A program made the translations under genes and the position numbers. Of a DNA stretch of 7,587 nt, positions 1-5,857 are shown one piece after another (position 1 is the stretch's first letter; every line of letters begins with the position of its first letter). The notes below the pieces were generated by a model. It had not been told where the DNA came from, ran no database searches, and worked only from the letters and a program-made list of their open reading frames with translations. Source of the DNA: G020354085 sp964629975 (lineage in GTDB: Bacteria; Pseudomonadota; Gammaproteobacteria; Acidiferrobacterales; Sulfurifustaceae); assembly GCA_964629975.1 (NCBI GenBank), contig CAZVUN010000135.1:1-7587 (forward strand). The letters run 5' to 3'.

Positions 1-816
1 GGCGGCTACACCGGCGGCCAGCGCTGCCGGCGGCTCGGCCTCGGGTTCCGGCTCATCGACGACCACGTCCTCAAGCACCGGGATGTCGTCCCAGTCGCCG
101 GCGGAGCGTAACGCGCTGTCGCTTGCGCCCGGGGCGCTGACGCCGGGTCCCGCTTCGATCGAAGCGCTCGCCGCCGTTGGCGCCGCGGCCTCGGCCACGG
201 CGAGCGACATCGGTTCGGGCATGTCCAGATCGGCGGCCGGCGGCTCGGGTGCCGCCGCGAACGCCTCCCCAGGCGTGTCTGGCCCTTCCTCGGGCGGCGG
301 TGAAACCGGGGTGTCGGTGCCGTCGTCCACGCCGGTTGGCGCGGTCGCCAGCGCCGCTGGCTCGGGCGGCTGCGGAGCCGGACTCTGCGGCGGGGGTGCG
401 GGCGCTGCGGACGCGACGCCCGGTGCGGCAAGCGGCAGGGATGGCGGCGCCGCCGTCGGCGTCAGCGCCTCGAACAACAGCTCCTGCTGCAGGCCCTCGG
501 CGGGCACCTCTGCCGCCGGGCTCGCCGGCGCATGGGGTTGCGATGGCTCCCGGGCCGCGGGCGGCGCGGCGGATGTTTCTTCGGCGCGCAGCTCCTCGGT
601 CACCAGGTGCTCGAGCGAATGGCGCAGCGCCGCCAGGTCGCCTTCCGGCGCGTGCGGTGGCGCGGGCTCGGCGGTGGCGCCCGGCGCCGTCGTGCCCGGT
701 GGTGCGTCGGTCTCGAGCAGGTCGTTGCGGATCAGGTCCTGCAGCGACTTGAGGATCTCCTCGAGCGTGTGCTTGGTGTTCGGTTTGTGCCGGGGCTTGT
801 CGTCGGGCGTGTCCAT
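1..816 (-). CDS. Acidic Ala/Pro-rich hypothetical protein downstream of holC, C-terminus cut by window edge
   Basis: Open reading frame of 272 codons without a stop, reading from ATG at 816-814 off the left edge, so the C-terminus is missing. The first 35 or so residues (MDTPDDKPRHKPNTKHTLEE and the following ILKSLQDLIRNDLLE) look like a charged tail plus an amphipathic helix. A second helical stretch follows around residues 62-80 (LAALRHSLEHLVTEELRAEE). The rest is low-complexity, rich in Ala, Pro, Glu and Asp, and probably disordered. Near the visible end is a more specific-looking acidic block, DWDDIPVLEDVVVDEPEPE. No signal peptide or membrane segment is visible. It starts 14 bases after the holC stop, with only a weak AGG upstream, so it is probably cotranscribed with pepA-holC. 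A small uncharacterised gene between holC and valS is known in other gammaproteobacteria such as Pseudomonas. I do not recognise a function. The overlapping plus-strand frames are GC-rich shadows. Confidence 0.72.
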   Translation of the reverse strand, partial: MDTPDDKPRHKPNTKHTLEEILKSLQDLIRNDLLETDAPPGTTAPGATAEPAPPHAPEGDLAALRHSLEHLVTEELRAEETSAAPPAAREPSQPHAPASPAAEVPAEGLQQELLFEALTPTAAPPSLPLAAPGVASAAPAPPPQSPAPQPPEPAALATAPTGVDDGTDTPVSPPPEEGPDTPGEAFAAAPEPPAADLDMPEPMSLAVAEAAAPTAASASIEAGPGVSAPGASDSALRSAGDWDDIPVLEDVVVDEPEPEAEPPAALAAGVAA

Positions 817-830
817 GCGCGCGCGGCAGC

Positions 831-1247
831 CTAGAGGTTGTGGGTCTGCAGCGTGTAGCCGCGGTCGCGGTAGAAGCGATAGCGCGTGCGCGCGCGCTCG
901 CGTTCATCGGGCGTGCTGCCCACGACCTCGGCGACGCGCCGGAAGCGGCTGAACCATGCGGGCACCTCGCCCGCCAGGCTGATCAACACGTCCTGACAGC
1001 CCGCGAGCGGTTCCTCGGTACCGATCAGCACCGGCGGCAGCGGGTCGGGTCGCTCGCTCGCCAGGGCGTGGGGAATGAAACTGCCCGGACTGAAGGTCCA
1101 CAGCAACTGGTCGAGTCGGCCGGCGTGCGTGCTGTCTTCGGTGAGGATGAAGACGCGGTGGCCGAGGCCGAAGGCCTTTTGCGTCAGCCGGCAGACCGCC
1201 ACGTCCGGCGTCGCGTCTTGCAGGAGGTAGAAATCGACGCGCGTCAT
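831..1247 (-). CDS. holC: DNA polymerase III subunit chi
   Basis: Encodes 138 residues, close to the roughly 147 of E. coli chi. The N-terminus MTRVDFYLLQ and the block RVFILTEDSTHAGRLDQLLWTFSPGSFIPH are hallmark HolC sequence, followed by LPPVLIG and a Trp/Phe-containing segment (EVPAWFSRFRRVAEVV). Chi is an accessory subunit of the replicative clamp-loader complex; in E. coli it binds psi (HolD) and the tail of single-stranded-DNA-binding protein, linking the polymerase to SSB-coated lagging-strand template. The ATG at 1247-1245 overlaps the pepA TGA (1246-1244) as ATGA, and a GGAG lies just upstream at 1253-1250 inside pepA, so translation is probably coupled. The pepA-holC order is conserved across gammaproteobacteria. 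The chi fold is complete and no residue looks damaged. Confidence 0.96.
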   Translation of the reverse strand: MTRVDFYLLQDATPDVAVCRLTQKAFGLGHRVFILTEDSTHAGRLDQLLWTFSPGSFIPHALASERPDPLPPVLIGTEEPLAGCQDVLISLAGEVPAWFSRFRRVAEVVGSTPDERERARTRYRFYRDRGYTLQTHNL

Positions 1248-2761
1248 TGCTCCGCTGCTTCGGCGCCCGGTGCGCTGCTCGCGCGCGCGATGAGGAACTG
1301 CGTGAGCAGCGGCACCGGCCGGCCGGTGGCGCCTTTCTCCTTGCCGCCTTTCCAGGCGACGCCGGCGATGTCGAGATGCGCCCACTTGAACTTCTTGGCG
1401 TAGCGCGACAGGAAGCAGGCACCGGTGATGGTGCCGGCCTCGCGCCCGCCGATGTTGGCCATGTCGGCGAAATTGCTGTCGAGCTGCTTCTGGTACTCGT
1501 CCCACAGCGGTAGCTGCCAGCAGCGGTCGTAGGTGTAGCGCCCGGCGGCGAGCAGCTCGCGCGCGAGCGCGTCGTTGTTGGCCAGCAGGCCCGCGGCCTG
1601 CGCGCCGAGCGCGATGACGCACGCCCCCGTGAGGGTGGCGATGTCGACGACCGCCGCGGGATTGAAGCGCTCGGCGTAGGTGAGGGCATCGCACAGGATC
1701 AACCGCCCCTCGGCGTCGGTGTTGAGGATCTCGATGGTCTGCCCGGACATGGAGGTGACGATGTCGCCCGGCTTGTTGGCGTTGCCGTCCGGCAGGTTCT
1801 CGCTCGCGGGGATGACGCCGACCACGTTGAGCGGCAGCTTCATCATGGCCGCGGCCTTGAGCGCCCCGAGCACCGAGGCCGCGCCGCACATGTCGAACTT
1901 CATCTCGTCCATCTTGTCGGCCGGCTTGATCGAAATGCCGCCAGCGTCGAACGTGAGCCCCTTGCCGACCAGCGCCACCGGGGCACTGCCTTCCTTGCCG
2001 CCGTGGTATTGCAGCACGATCAGCTTGGGCGGCTGGCGGCTGCCGCGCGCCACCGACAGCAGGGCCCCCATGCCGAGCGCGCGCATGTCGGCCTCTTCCA
2101 GCACCTCGACCTTGAGGTCGTGCTGCCGCCCGAGTTCCTTGGCCTGCTCGGCGAGATAGCTCGGGGTGCAGATGTTGCCCGGCAGGTTGCCGAGATCGCG
2201 TGCCAGCTTCACACCGGCGGCGATCGCCTGACCCTGCGTAACCGCCAGCTCGCCGGCGGCGAGATCGCTGCGCTTGGCGACCGCGAGGATGATGCGCTTG
2301 AGCGGGCGCTTGGCGTTGTTGGGTTTGCTCTTGAGTTGATCGAAACGGTAGAGCGTCGCCTCGCTCACTTCGACGCTGGCGCGGATCTTCCAGCCGATGT
2401 CGCGACCCTTGATGTCGAGCTCGGTGAGGAACGACATCGCCTCGGCCGCGCCGGTACGGTTGAGCGCCGTGACCGCCGCCGCCAGGATCTCGAGGTAGCG
2501 CGCGTCGGTCAACTCCTTTTCCTTGCCGCAGCCCGCCAGCAGCACGCGCTCGGCCGGCAGTCCCGGCAGATTGTGCAGCAGCAGCGTCTGGCCACTCTTG
2601 CCTTCGAGATCGCCGCGCCGCAGCAGGGTGGCGATCGCGCCCTGCGTCACCTGGTCGATCTGCCTGGCGGTCGGGGAGAGCTTGCGCCCCTCGAACACGC
2701 CGACGACCAGACAACCGGTGCGTTGCTTTTCGGGAGTTCCGCTCTTGACCGCAAATTCCAT
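1244..2761 (-). CDS. pepA: Leucyl aminopeptidase (M17 family, PepA)
   Basis: Encodes 505 residues, against 503 in E. coli PepA. This cytosolic hexameric, two-metal enzyme removes N-terminal residues, preferably leucine, from peptides. The N-terminal domain spans about residues 1-165 and the catalytic M17 domain about 170-490. The family signature NTDAEGRL is at 347-354. The expected metal ligands and catalytic residues are all present and sit exactly three positions before their E. coli counterparts: Lys267, Asp272, Lys279, Asp290, Asp349, Glu351 and Arg353. The ATG at 2761 is chosen because MEFAVKSGTPEKQR is the usual family start and an AGGA lies six bases upstream. It is divergent from lptF and overlaps holC downstream. 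In E. coli PepA also binds DNA, acting in carAB regulation and in Xer recombination at plasmid cer sites; whether this protein does so cannot be read from the sequence. Confidence 0.98.
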   Translation of the reverse strand: MEFAVKSGTPEKQRTGCLVVGVFEGRKLSPTARQIDQVTQGAIATLLRRGDLEGKSGQTLLLHNLPGLPAERVLLAGCGKEKELTDARYLEILAAAVTALNRTGAAEAMSFLTELDIKGRDIGWKIRASVEVSEATLYRFDQLKSKPNNAKRPLKRIILAVAKRSDLAAGELAVTQGQAIAAGVKLARDLGNLPGNICTPSYLAEQAKELGRQHDLKVEVLEEADMRALGMGALLSVARGSRQPPKLIVLQYHGGKEGSAPVALVGKGLTFDAGGISIKPADKMDEMKFDMCGAASVLGALKAAAMMKLPLNVVGVIPASENLPDGNANKPGDIVTSMSGQTIEILNTDAEGRLILCDALTYAERFNPAAVVDIATLTGACVIALGAQAAGLLANNDALARELLAAGRYTYDRCWQLPLWDEYQKQLDSNFADMANIGGREAGTITGACFLSRYAKKFKWAHLDIAGVAWKGGKEKGATGRPVPLLTQFLIARASSAPGAEAAEQ

Positions 2762-2767
2762 CTTCTG

Positions 2768-2771
2768 TCCT
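2768..2771 (-). promoter_or_regulatory. Ribosome binding site of pepA
   Basis: On the minus strand AGGA is followed by six bases (CAGAAG) and then the pepA ATG. This is a good Shine-Dalgarno match at normal spacing and supports the chosen pepA start. Confidence 0.7.
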
Positions 2772-2932
2772 GTGTTATCGTATGCAAAAAGGGCCTGGGT
2801 GAGCGTTCAAACTTGCATCCGCAGTGGAGAAAAAGCGCTTGTCCAGCGCGACATTAGCATCTAGGGGAGCGGCCGAGGGGGCCAGTTCGACGGTCGCTGC
2901 CACGCCAAGCGCGAATCCGGACGAATTCTCCA

Positions 2933-2957
2933 ACGTTCGCGCGTAGTTTGTCAAAAG
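2933..2957. repeat. Degenerate dispersed-repeat-like sequence ('FDKLRAN' type)
   Basis: The plus strand here resembles a dispersed intergenic repeat found in many proteobacterial genomes, whose reverse complement is recalled as TTCGACAAGCTCAGGGCGA followed by ACGG. By eye about 18 of 25 positions agree with that remembered consensus. Read on the minus strand, it encodes FDKLRAN, the peptide that this repeat class typically produces in spurious translations. Only one copy is seen in the window, so repeat status rests on memory of the family and not on a second copy here. Confidence 0.3.
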
Positions 2958-2973
2958 CGGGATTGGCGCGCAC

Positions 2974-4062
2974 ATGATCATTCATCGGGCACTGTACCGC
3001 GAGACGACCAAGATCTGGGCGGCGATCATCGTCGTGCTGCTCGCCCTGTTCACCCTGGTGCTGTTCGGCCAGCTGCTGTCGCGCGCCGCGCGCGGGGAGT
3101 TTGCCGAGGCCCTGGTGCTGGCGTTGCTTGGCCTGCAGCTGCTGCGCTATCTGGACGTGCTGCTGCCGCTCGGGCTGTACCTGGCCCTGCTGCTCGCCCT
3201 CGGTCGCTGGTATCGCGACAGCGAGATGGCGGTGCTGGCCGCCTGCGGCATCGGGCTGCCGCAGCTGCTGCGGCCGGTACTGACGCTGGGCGCGGTGGGT
3301 GTTGCGCTGACCGCGACGCTGTCGCTGGTCGTGAATCCCTGGATCAACCGCGTGAGCGAGCAACTCAAGGTCGAGGGCCGCAGCCGCTCGGAGCTCGCGC
3401 TCGTCACACCCGGGGTGTTCACCGAGTCGAAGACGAGCGGGCGCATTCTGTATGCCGAGACGGTCACCGACGACGGTGAGCTGCGCAACGTTTTCGTGGC
3501 CGACCCGCGCCGCGCCGTGCCCGGGGTGATCGTGGCCGGGTCCGGGCGGCCGTCCGCGGCCGCCGATGGCAACGGGCAGATCATCCAGCTGCGCGAGGGC
3601 ACCTCCTACGAAGGGGCGCCCGGGGTCAGCGGTTTTCGCACGGCGCGCTTCGAGACCCTGAGCCTGCGCGTGGAGTTGCGGCCGCCCGCCGAGGCGCCGC
3701 CGCCGGTCAGCGCCTGGTCGAGCGCGGCCCTGTGGCGCAGCGACGAACGCCACGCACGGGCCGAGTGGCACTGGCGGCTGGCGCGGCCGGTCGGTGTGGC
3801 GATCTTCGTGCTGTTCGCCATGGTGTTCGCCTACACCGACCCGCGGCGCGGACGCGCGATCACGCTGATCACGGCCATCGTGGCGTACTTCGTCTACACC
3901 AACCTGCTCGGCTTCGGGCTGGCGCTGCTGCGTACCGGCAAGATACCGGCGGCCGCCGGGCTGTGGTGGGTGCACGGCCTGGCGGCGGTCGTGGCCCTGT
4001 ACCTGTTGTGGCGGCGCTTCCTCAACCGCCCGCTGCTGGCGTGGCCGAGGTGGTCGCGATGA
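2974..4062 (+). CDS. lptF: LPS export ABC transporter permease LptF
   Basis: Encodes 362 residues (E. coli LptF has 366). LptF pairs with LptG in the inner membrane and, powered by LptB, lifts lipopolysaccharide out of the membrane to LptC and the Lpt bridge. Hydrophobic segments lie near residues 13-32, 58-77, 97-120, 269-287, 295-318 and 329-346, giving the standard three-plus-three membrane helices around a periplasmic beta-jellyroll domain (about 125-265). The block YRDSEMAVLAACGIG (80-94) is the conserved cytoplasmic coupling region that contacts LptB. The ATG at 2974 gives the expected N-terminus MIIHRALYRE, although its ribosome site is weak. The stop overlaps the lptG start as ATGA. 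It is divergent from pepA, as in many gammaproteobacteria. The C-terminal tail after the last helix is short and basic. Confidence 0.96.
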   Translation: MIIHRALYRETTKIWAAIIVVLLALFTLVLFGQLLSRAARGEFAEALVLALLGLQLLRYLDVLLPLGLYLALLLALGRWYRDSEMAVLAACGIGLPQLLRPVLTLGAVGVALTATLSLVVNPWINRVSEQLKVEGRSRSELALVTPGVFTESKTSGRILYAETVTDDGELRNVFVADPRRAVPGVIVAGSGRPSAAADGNGQIIQLREGTSYEGAPGVSGFRTARFETLSLRVELRPPAEAPPPVSAWSSAALWRSDERHARAEWHWRLARPVGVAIFVLFAMVFAYTDPRRGRAITLITAIVAYFVYTNLLGFGLALLRTGKIPAAAGLWWVHGLAAVVALYLLWRRFLNRPLLAWPRWSR

Positions 4063-5132
4063 CCCCGCTGCTGTCGAGTCTCGATCGCTACATCGCGCGC
4101 GCCGTGCTGACCAGCACACTGCTCGTATTCAGCGTGGTGCTGGCGCTCATGATCTTCGTGTTCGTCATCGATTCCATGCCGGAGTACGGCCAGGGCCGTT
4201 TCTTCGCGTATGAGCTCATCAAGTTCGTGCTGCTCAGTCAGCCGCGCCGCATTTCCGAGGTGTTGCCGGTCATTGCCCTGATCGGCACCACCGTGGGCCT
4301 GTCGATGCTGGCGCTCAACGGGGAGCTCACCGCCATGCGCGCCGCCGGCGTGTCGACCGGGCGCATCGTGCTCGCGGCGCTCAAGGTCGGCGTGCTGTTC
4401 GCCGCGATCGGGGTGCTGTTGAGCGAGCTGGTGGCGCCACTGACCGAGGACGAGGCGCAGACCGGTCGGGCCGAGGCGCTGCAACTCGGCGTCAAGCAGC
4501 ATCAATCCGGGATATGGCTGCGTGACGGACCGGCCTTCATCAACATCGGCGAGGTATTGCCGGACAAGAGCCTGCTGCGGGTGCACATCTACTCGTTCGA
4601 CGAACGCCGGCAGCTGCGCGAGCAGCTGTCGGCCGCGCGCGCACGCTTCGCAGGCGACGCGTGGCGACTCGAGACGGTGCAGCGCGCGACCTTCGACGCC
4701 GAGCGCGTGACAGTCAGTCGGGAACCGGACGCGTGGTGGCGGTCGGAGCTGGCCCCGGGTGTGGTCGAGGTCTTTGCGCGCAAGCCCGAGCAGCTGTCGA
4801 TCGTGCAGCTCGCGCGCTACATCGAGCACCTGCGCCAGAACGGGCTCGACACCACGCGCTTTCGGCTGGCGTTCTGGCAAAAGCTGCTGGCGCCCGGCGC
4901 CACCCTGGTGATGGTGTTGCTCGCCACACCGTTCGTGTTCCGCCCGGTGCGCAGCGGCGGTCTGAGCCAGCGCCTGTTCCTCGGCATCATGCTCGGGGTG
5001 CTGTTCATGATGCTGGTGCGCGTGTTCGGCCTGCTCGGGGTGGTCTACGGTCTGGCGCCGCTGCTGGCGGCGGCACTGCCGGTGGCCGCCTTCCTGGCGG
5101 CGGCGCTCGGGTTGTTGCGGCGCGCCGGCTAG
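4059..5132 (+). CDS. lptG: LPS export ABC transporter permease LptG
   Basis: Encodes 357 residues (E. coli LptG has 360). It is the partner permease of LptF in the LptB2FG transporter. Hydrophobic segments lie near residues 17-37, 64-85, 102-126, 277-296, 304-326 and 332-354, with a periplasmic jellyroll domain between about 130 and 270. The N-terminus (LDRYIARAVL) and the coupling region NGELTAMRAAGVS (87-99) are typical of LptG. The frame stays open far upstream inside lptF, but the ATG at 4059 is the right start. It gives the family N-terminus, is preceded by GAGG at 4047-4050 with eight bases of spacing, and forms the ATGA overlap with the lptF stop. The gene ends in TAG at 5130-5132, and those bases overlap the stop of the converging RDD gene. 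Confidence 0.96.
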   Translation: MTPLLSSLDRYIARAVLTSTLLVFSVVLALMIFVFVIDSMPEYGQGRFFAYELIKFVLLSQPRRISEVLPVIALIGTTVGLSMLALNGELTAMRAAGVSTGRIVLAALKVGVLFAAIGVLLSELVAPLTEDEAQTGRAEALQLGVKQHQSGIWLRDGPAFINIGEVLPDKSLLRVHIYSFDERRQLREQLSAARARFAGDAWRLETVQRATFDAERVTVSREPDAWWRSELAPGVVEVFARKPEQLSIVQLARYIEHLRQNGLDTTRFRLAFWQKLLAPGATLVMVLLATPFVFRPVRSGGLSQRLFLGIMLGVLFMMLVRVFGLLGVVYGLAPLLAAALPVAAFLAAALGLLRRAG

Positions 5133-5620
5133 CGCGGCTTCGGCTGCCACACGACGCGCGTGCCGGACAGCCGATCGTGCCAGGCACGCCGCTCGCGATC
5201 GTGCATGACCCACAGGAACCCGAGGCCGGCGCACAGCAGTGACACGATGGCGCCGGCGAAGCGCCGTGCTGCCTGCCGCCAGGTGATCGGCGCCCCGCTC
5301 GTGCTCACCACGCGCAGTCGCCAGGCGCGCAGGCCGAGCGTCTGACCGCCGTGTACCCAGAACCAGGCGAAGAACAGGAACGCGACGGCAAGCAGGTAGA
5401 GCTGAAACGCCACCCGCCACCCTGTCCCCCGGGGCGGGCCGCCGGCGAGCACCACCAACGGCGCGCCAGCGACCAGCCACACGCCAAACAGCAGCAGCGT
5501 GTCGTACAGCATCGCCAGCAGCCGGCGGAGCAGTCCGGCCGGCGGTGCCGCGGAGTCGGGCGCCGGCGGCGCCCGCCCGGGCGTGTCGGACGGGGCGGGC
5601 GCACCGTTCACACGGTTCAT
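5129..5620 (-). CDS. RDD family integral membrane protein
   Basis: Encodes 163 residues. After a Pro/Ala-rich, probably cytosolic tail of about 28 residues comes the RDD domain. Arg32-Arg33 stand at the head of the first membrane helix (about 36-58) and Asp40 sits within that helix, matching the arginine and first aspartate that give the family its name. A second helix spans about 69-89. GGQTLGLRAWRLRVV (91-105) and WHDRLSGTRVV (147-157) are typical RDD blocks, and a third hydrophobic stretch lies at 121-138. The family has no general molecular function; some members have been linked to ion transport. The ATG at 5620 gives the best N-terminus, but no strong Shine-Dalgarno precedes it. The frame extends upstream to 5767 with cysteine-rich, unlikely sequence. 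It converges on lptG with stop codons overlapping in CTAG; an RDD gene beside lptG is, from memory, seen in other gammaproteobacteria. Confidence 0.88.
   Translation of the reverse strand: MNRVNGAPAPSDTPGRAPPAPDSAAPPAGLLRRLLAMLYDTLLLFGVWLVAGAPLVVLAGGPPRGTGWRVAFQLYLLAVAFLFFAWFWVHGGQTLGLRAWRLRVVSTSGAPITWRQAARRFAGAIVSLLCAGLGFLWVMHDRERRAWHDRLSGTRVVWQPKPR
5134..5147 (+). other. UUCG tetraloop hairpin immediately after the lptG stop
   Basis: GCGGC, loop TTCG, GCTGC forms a five-pair stem with one G-U pair, closed by the extra-stable C(UUCG)G tetraloop. It begins one base after the lptG stop codon. No T-run follows, so it is not a standard intrinsic terminator; it could protect the 3' end of the lptFG mRNA. 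The bases also encode the last residues of the RDD protein on the other strand, so the hairpin may be incidental. Confidence 0.3.
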
Positions 5621-5683
5621 GCGGGTGTCTTTTTCACAGTCCTTCGCAGAAACCTTTGTCGCACAAGCCAAAATGCTGCCGGA

Positions 5684-5702
5684 TTGCCCATAAAGTGGGC
5701 AA
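5684..5702. repeat. Perfect 7-bp inverted repeat in the RDD leader
   Basis: TTGCCCA and TGGGCAA are separated by five bases (TAAAG). The pair forms a perfect 7-bp stem, or a 19-bp dyad of the size bound by a dimeric repressor. It lies 64 bases upstream of the RDD start codon in the AT-richer island. No T-run follows on either strand, which argues against an intrinsic terminator. Confidence 0.5.
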
Positions 5703-5800
5703 CCACCTGTTTTGCAGCGCTTTTTCCTGCTGTTCAAAAAACATTCAAACTGAAACACAGGCGCCAATTTTGGCCGTTTCGGCCGCCACAGCGCGCGATA

Positions 5801-5829
5801 CGCACAGACTTGTCCACAGGTTCTGTGCG
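5801..5829. repeat. Perfect 8-bp stem-loop carrying a DnaA-box-like loop
   Basis: CGCACAGA (5801-5808) and TCTGTGCG (5822-5829) are perfect reverse complements around a 13-base loop. The loop holds TTGTCCACA (5810-5818), one base off the DnaA-box consensus TTATNCACA. The structure begins 28 bases after the stop of the TPR-barrel gene on the minus strand, a natural place for a 3'-end structure, but no T-run follows in that direction. Confidence 0.5.
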
Positions 5830-5857
5830 CAACTTGCGGCGCCGGGGCCTGGCCGTC

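Larger units (their letters stand above)
2762..2973. promoter_or_regulatory. Divergent pepA / lptF intergenic region
   Basis: This 212-bp gap between two divergent gene starts must hold the promoters for both the pepA-holC and lptFG transcripts. Convincing sigma-70 hexamers are not visible. On the minus strand TACGAT (2782-2777) resembles a -10 box, but the nearest -35-like TTGAAC (2810-2805) is 22 bases away, too far for a standard promoter. On the plus strand I find no clear pair. The lptF ribosome site is weak, with GCGGGA about 11 bases before the ATG. Small hairpins are present, for example GCGCT/AGCGC at 2835-2849. The right third holds a degenerate repeat-like sequence, listed separately. 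Confidence 0.5.
5621..5857. promoter_or_regulatory. AT-richer intergenic region upstream of the RDD gene
   Basis: This 237-bp gap separates two genes on the minus strand: the end of the TPR-barrel gene and the start of the RDD gene. In the central 120 bases (5641-5760) I count 56 G or C, about 47 percent, far below the flanking genes. It should contain the terminator of the TPR-barrel gene and the promoter of the RDD gene. Two perfect hairpins are listed separately. A third small one (GGCCG, TTT, CGGCC at 5772-5784) has no T-run after it in either direction. I see no -35/-10 pair that I would defend. A 36-codon minus-strand ORF (5744-5634) is discussed among the findings. Confidence 0.5.

Noticed and set aside
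831..2714. Long minus-strand frame joining the +1 frame of pepA to holC
   Set aside because: Only its last 138 codons, from the ATG at 1247, are real HolC. The upstream part is a shadow of pepA, so this is not a fusion.
2777..2810. Sigma-70 promoter for pepA (TTGAAC and TACGAT on the minus strand)
   Set aside because: The spacing of 22 bases is too long for a normal promoter and the hexamers are only partial matches.
3732..4058. Upstream extension of lptG inside lptF
   Set aside because: The extension is Arg/Ala-rich shadow sequence of lptF; the ATG at 4059 gives the family N-terminus and a normal Shine-Dalgarno.
2854..4119. Minus-strand frame of 421 codons across lptF
   Set aside because: It lies antisense to the well-supported lptF gene, is rich in Arg, Gln, His and Pro as expected of a GC-rich shadow frame, and has no recognisable domain.
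3894..5480. Minus-strand frame of 528 codons across lptG and part of the RDD gene
   Set aside because: It is antisense to lptG and out of frame with the RDD gene; its Gln/His/Arg-rich composition is typical of reading the complement of hydrophobic membrane-protein codons.
5557..5575. Perfect GC-only inverted repeat (CGGGCGCC, GGC, GGCGCCCG)
   Set aside because: It lies within the Pro/Ala-rich N-terminal tail of the RDD gene, where GCC, CCG and GGC codons easily create such palindromes by chance.
5621..5767. N-terminal extension of the RDD protein to an ATG at 5767
   Set aside because: The added residues are cysteine-rich and unlike RDD proteins, and the region behaves as an intergenic island with low GC and hairpins.
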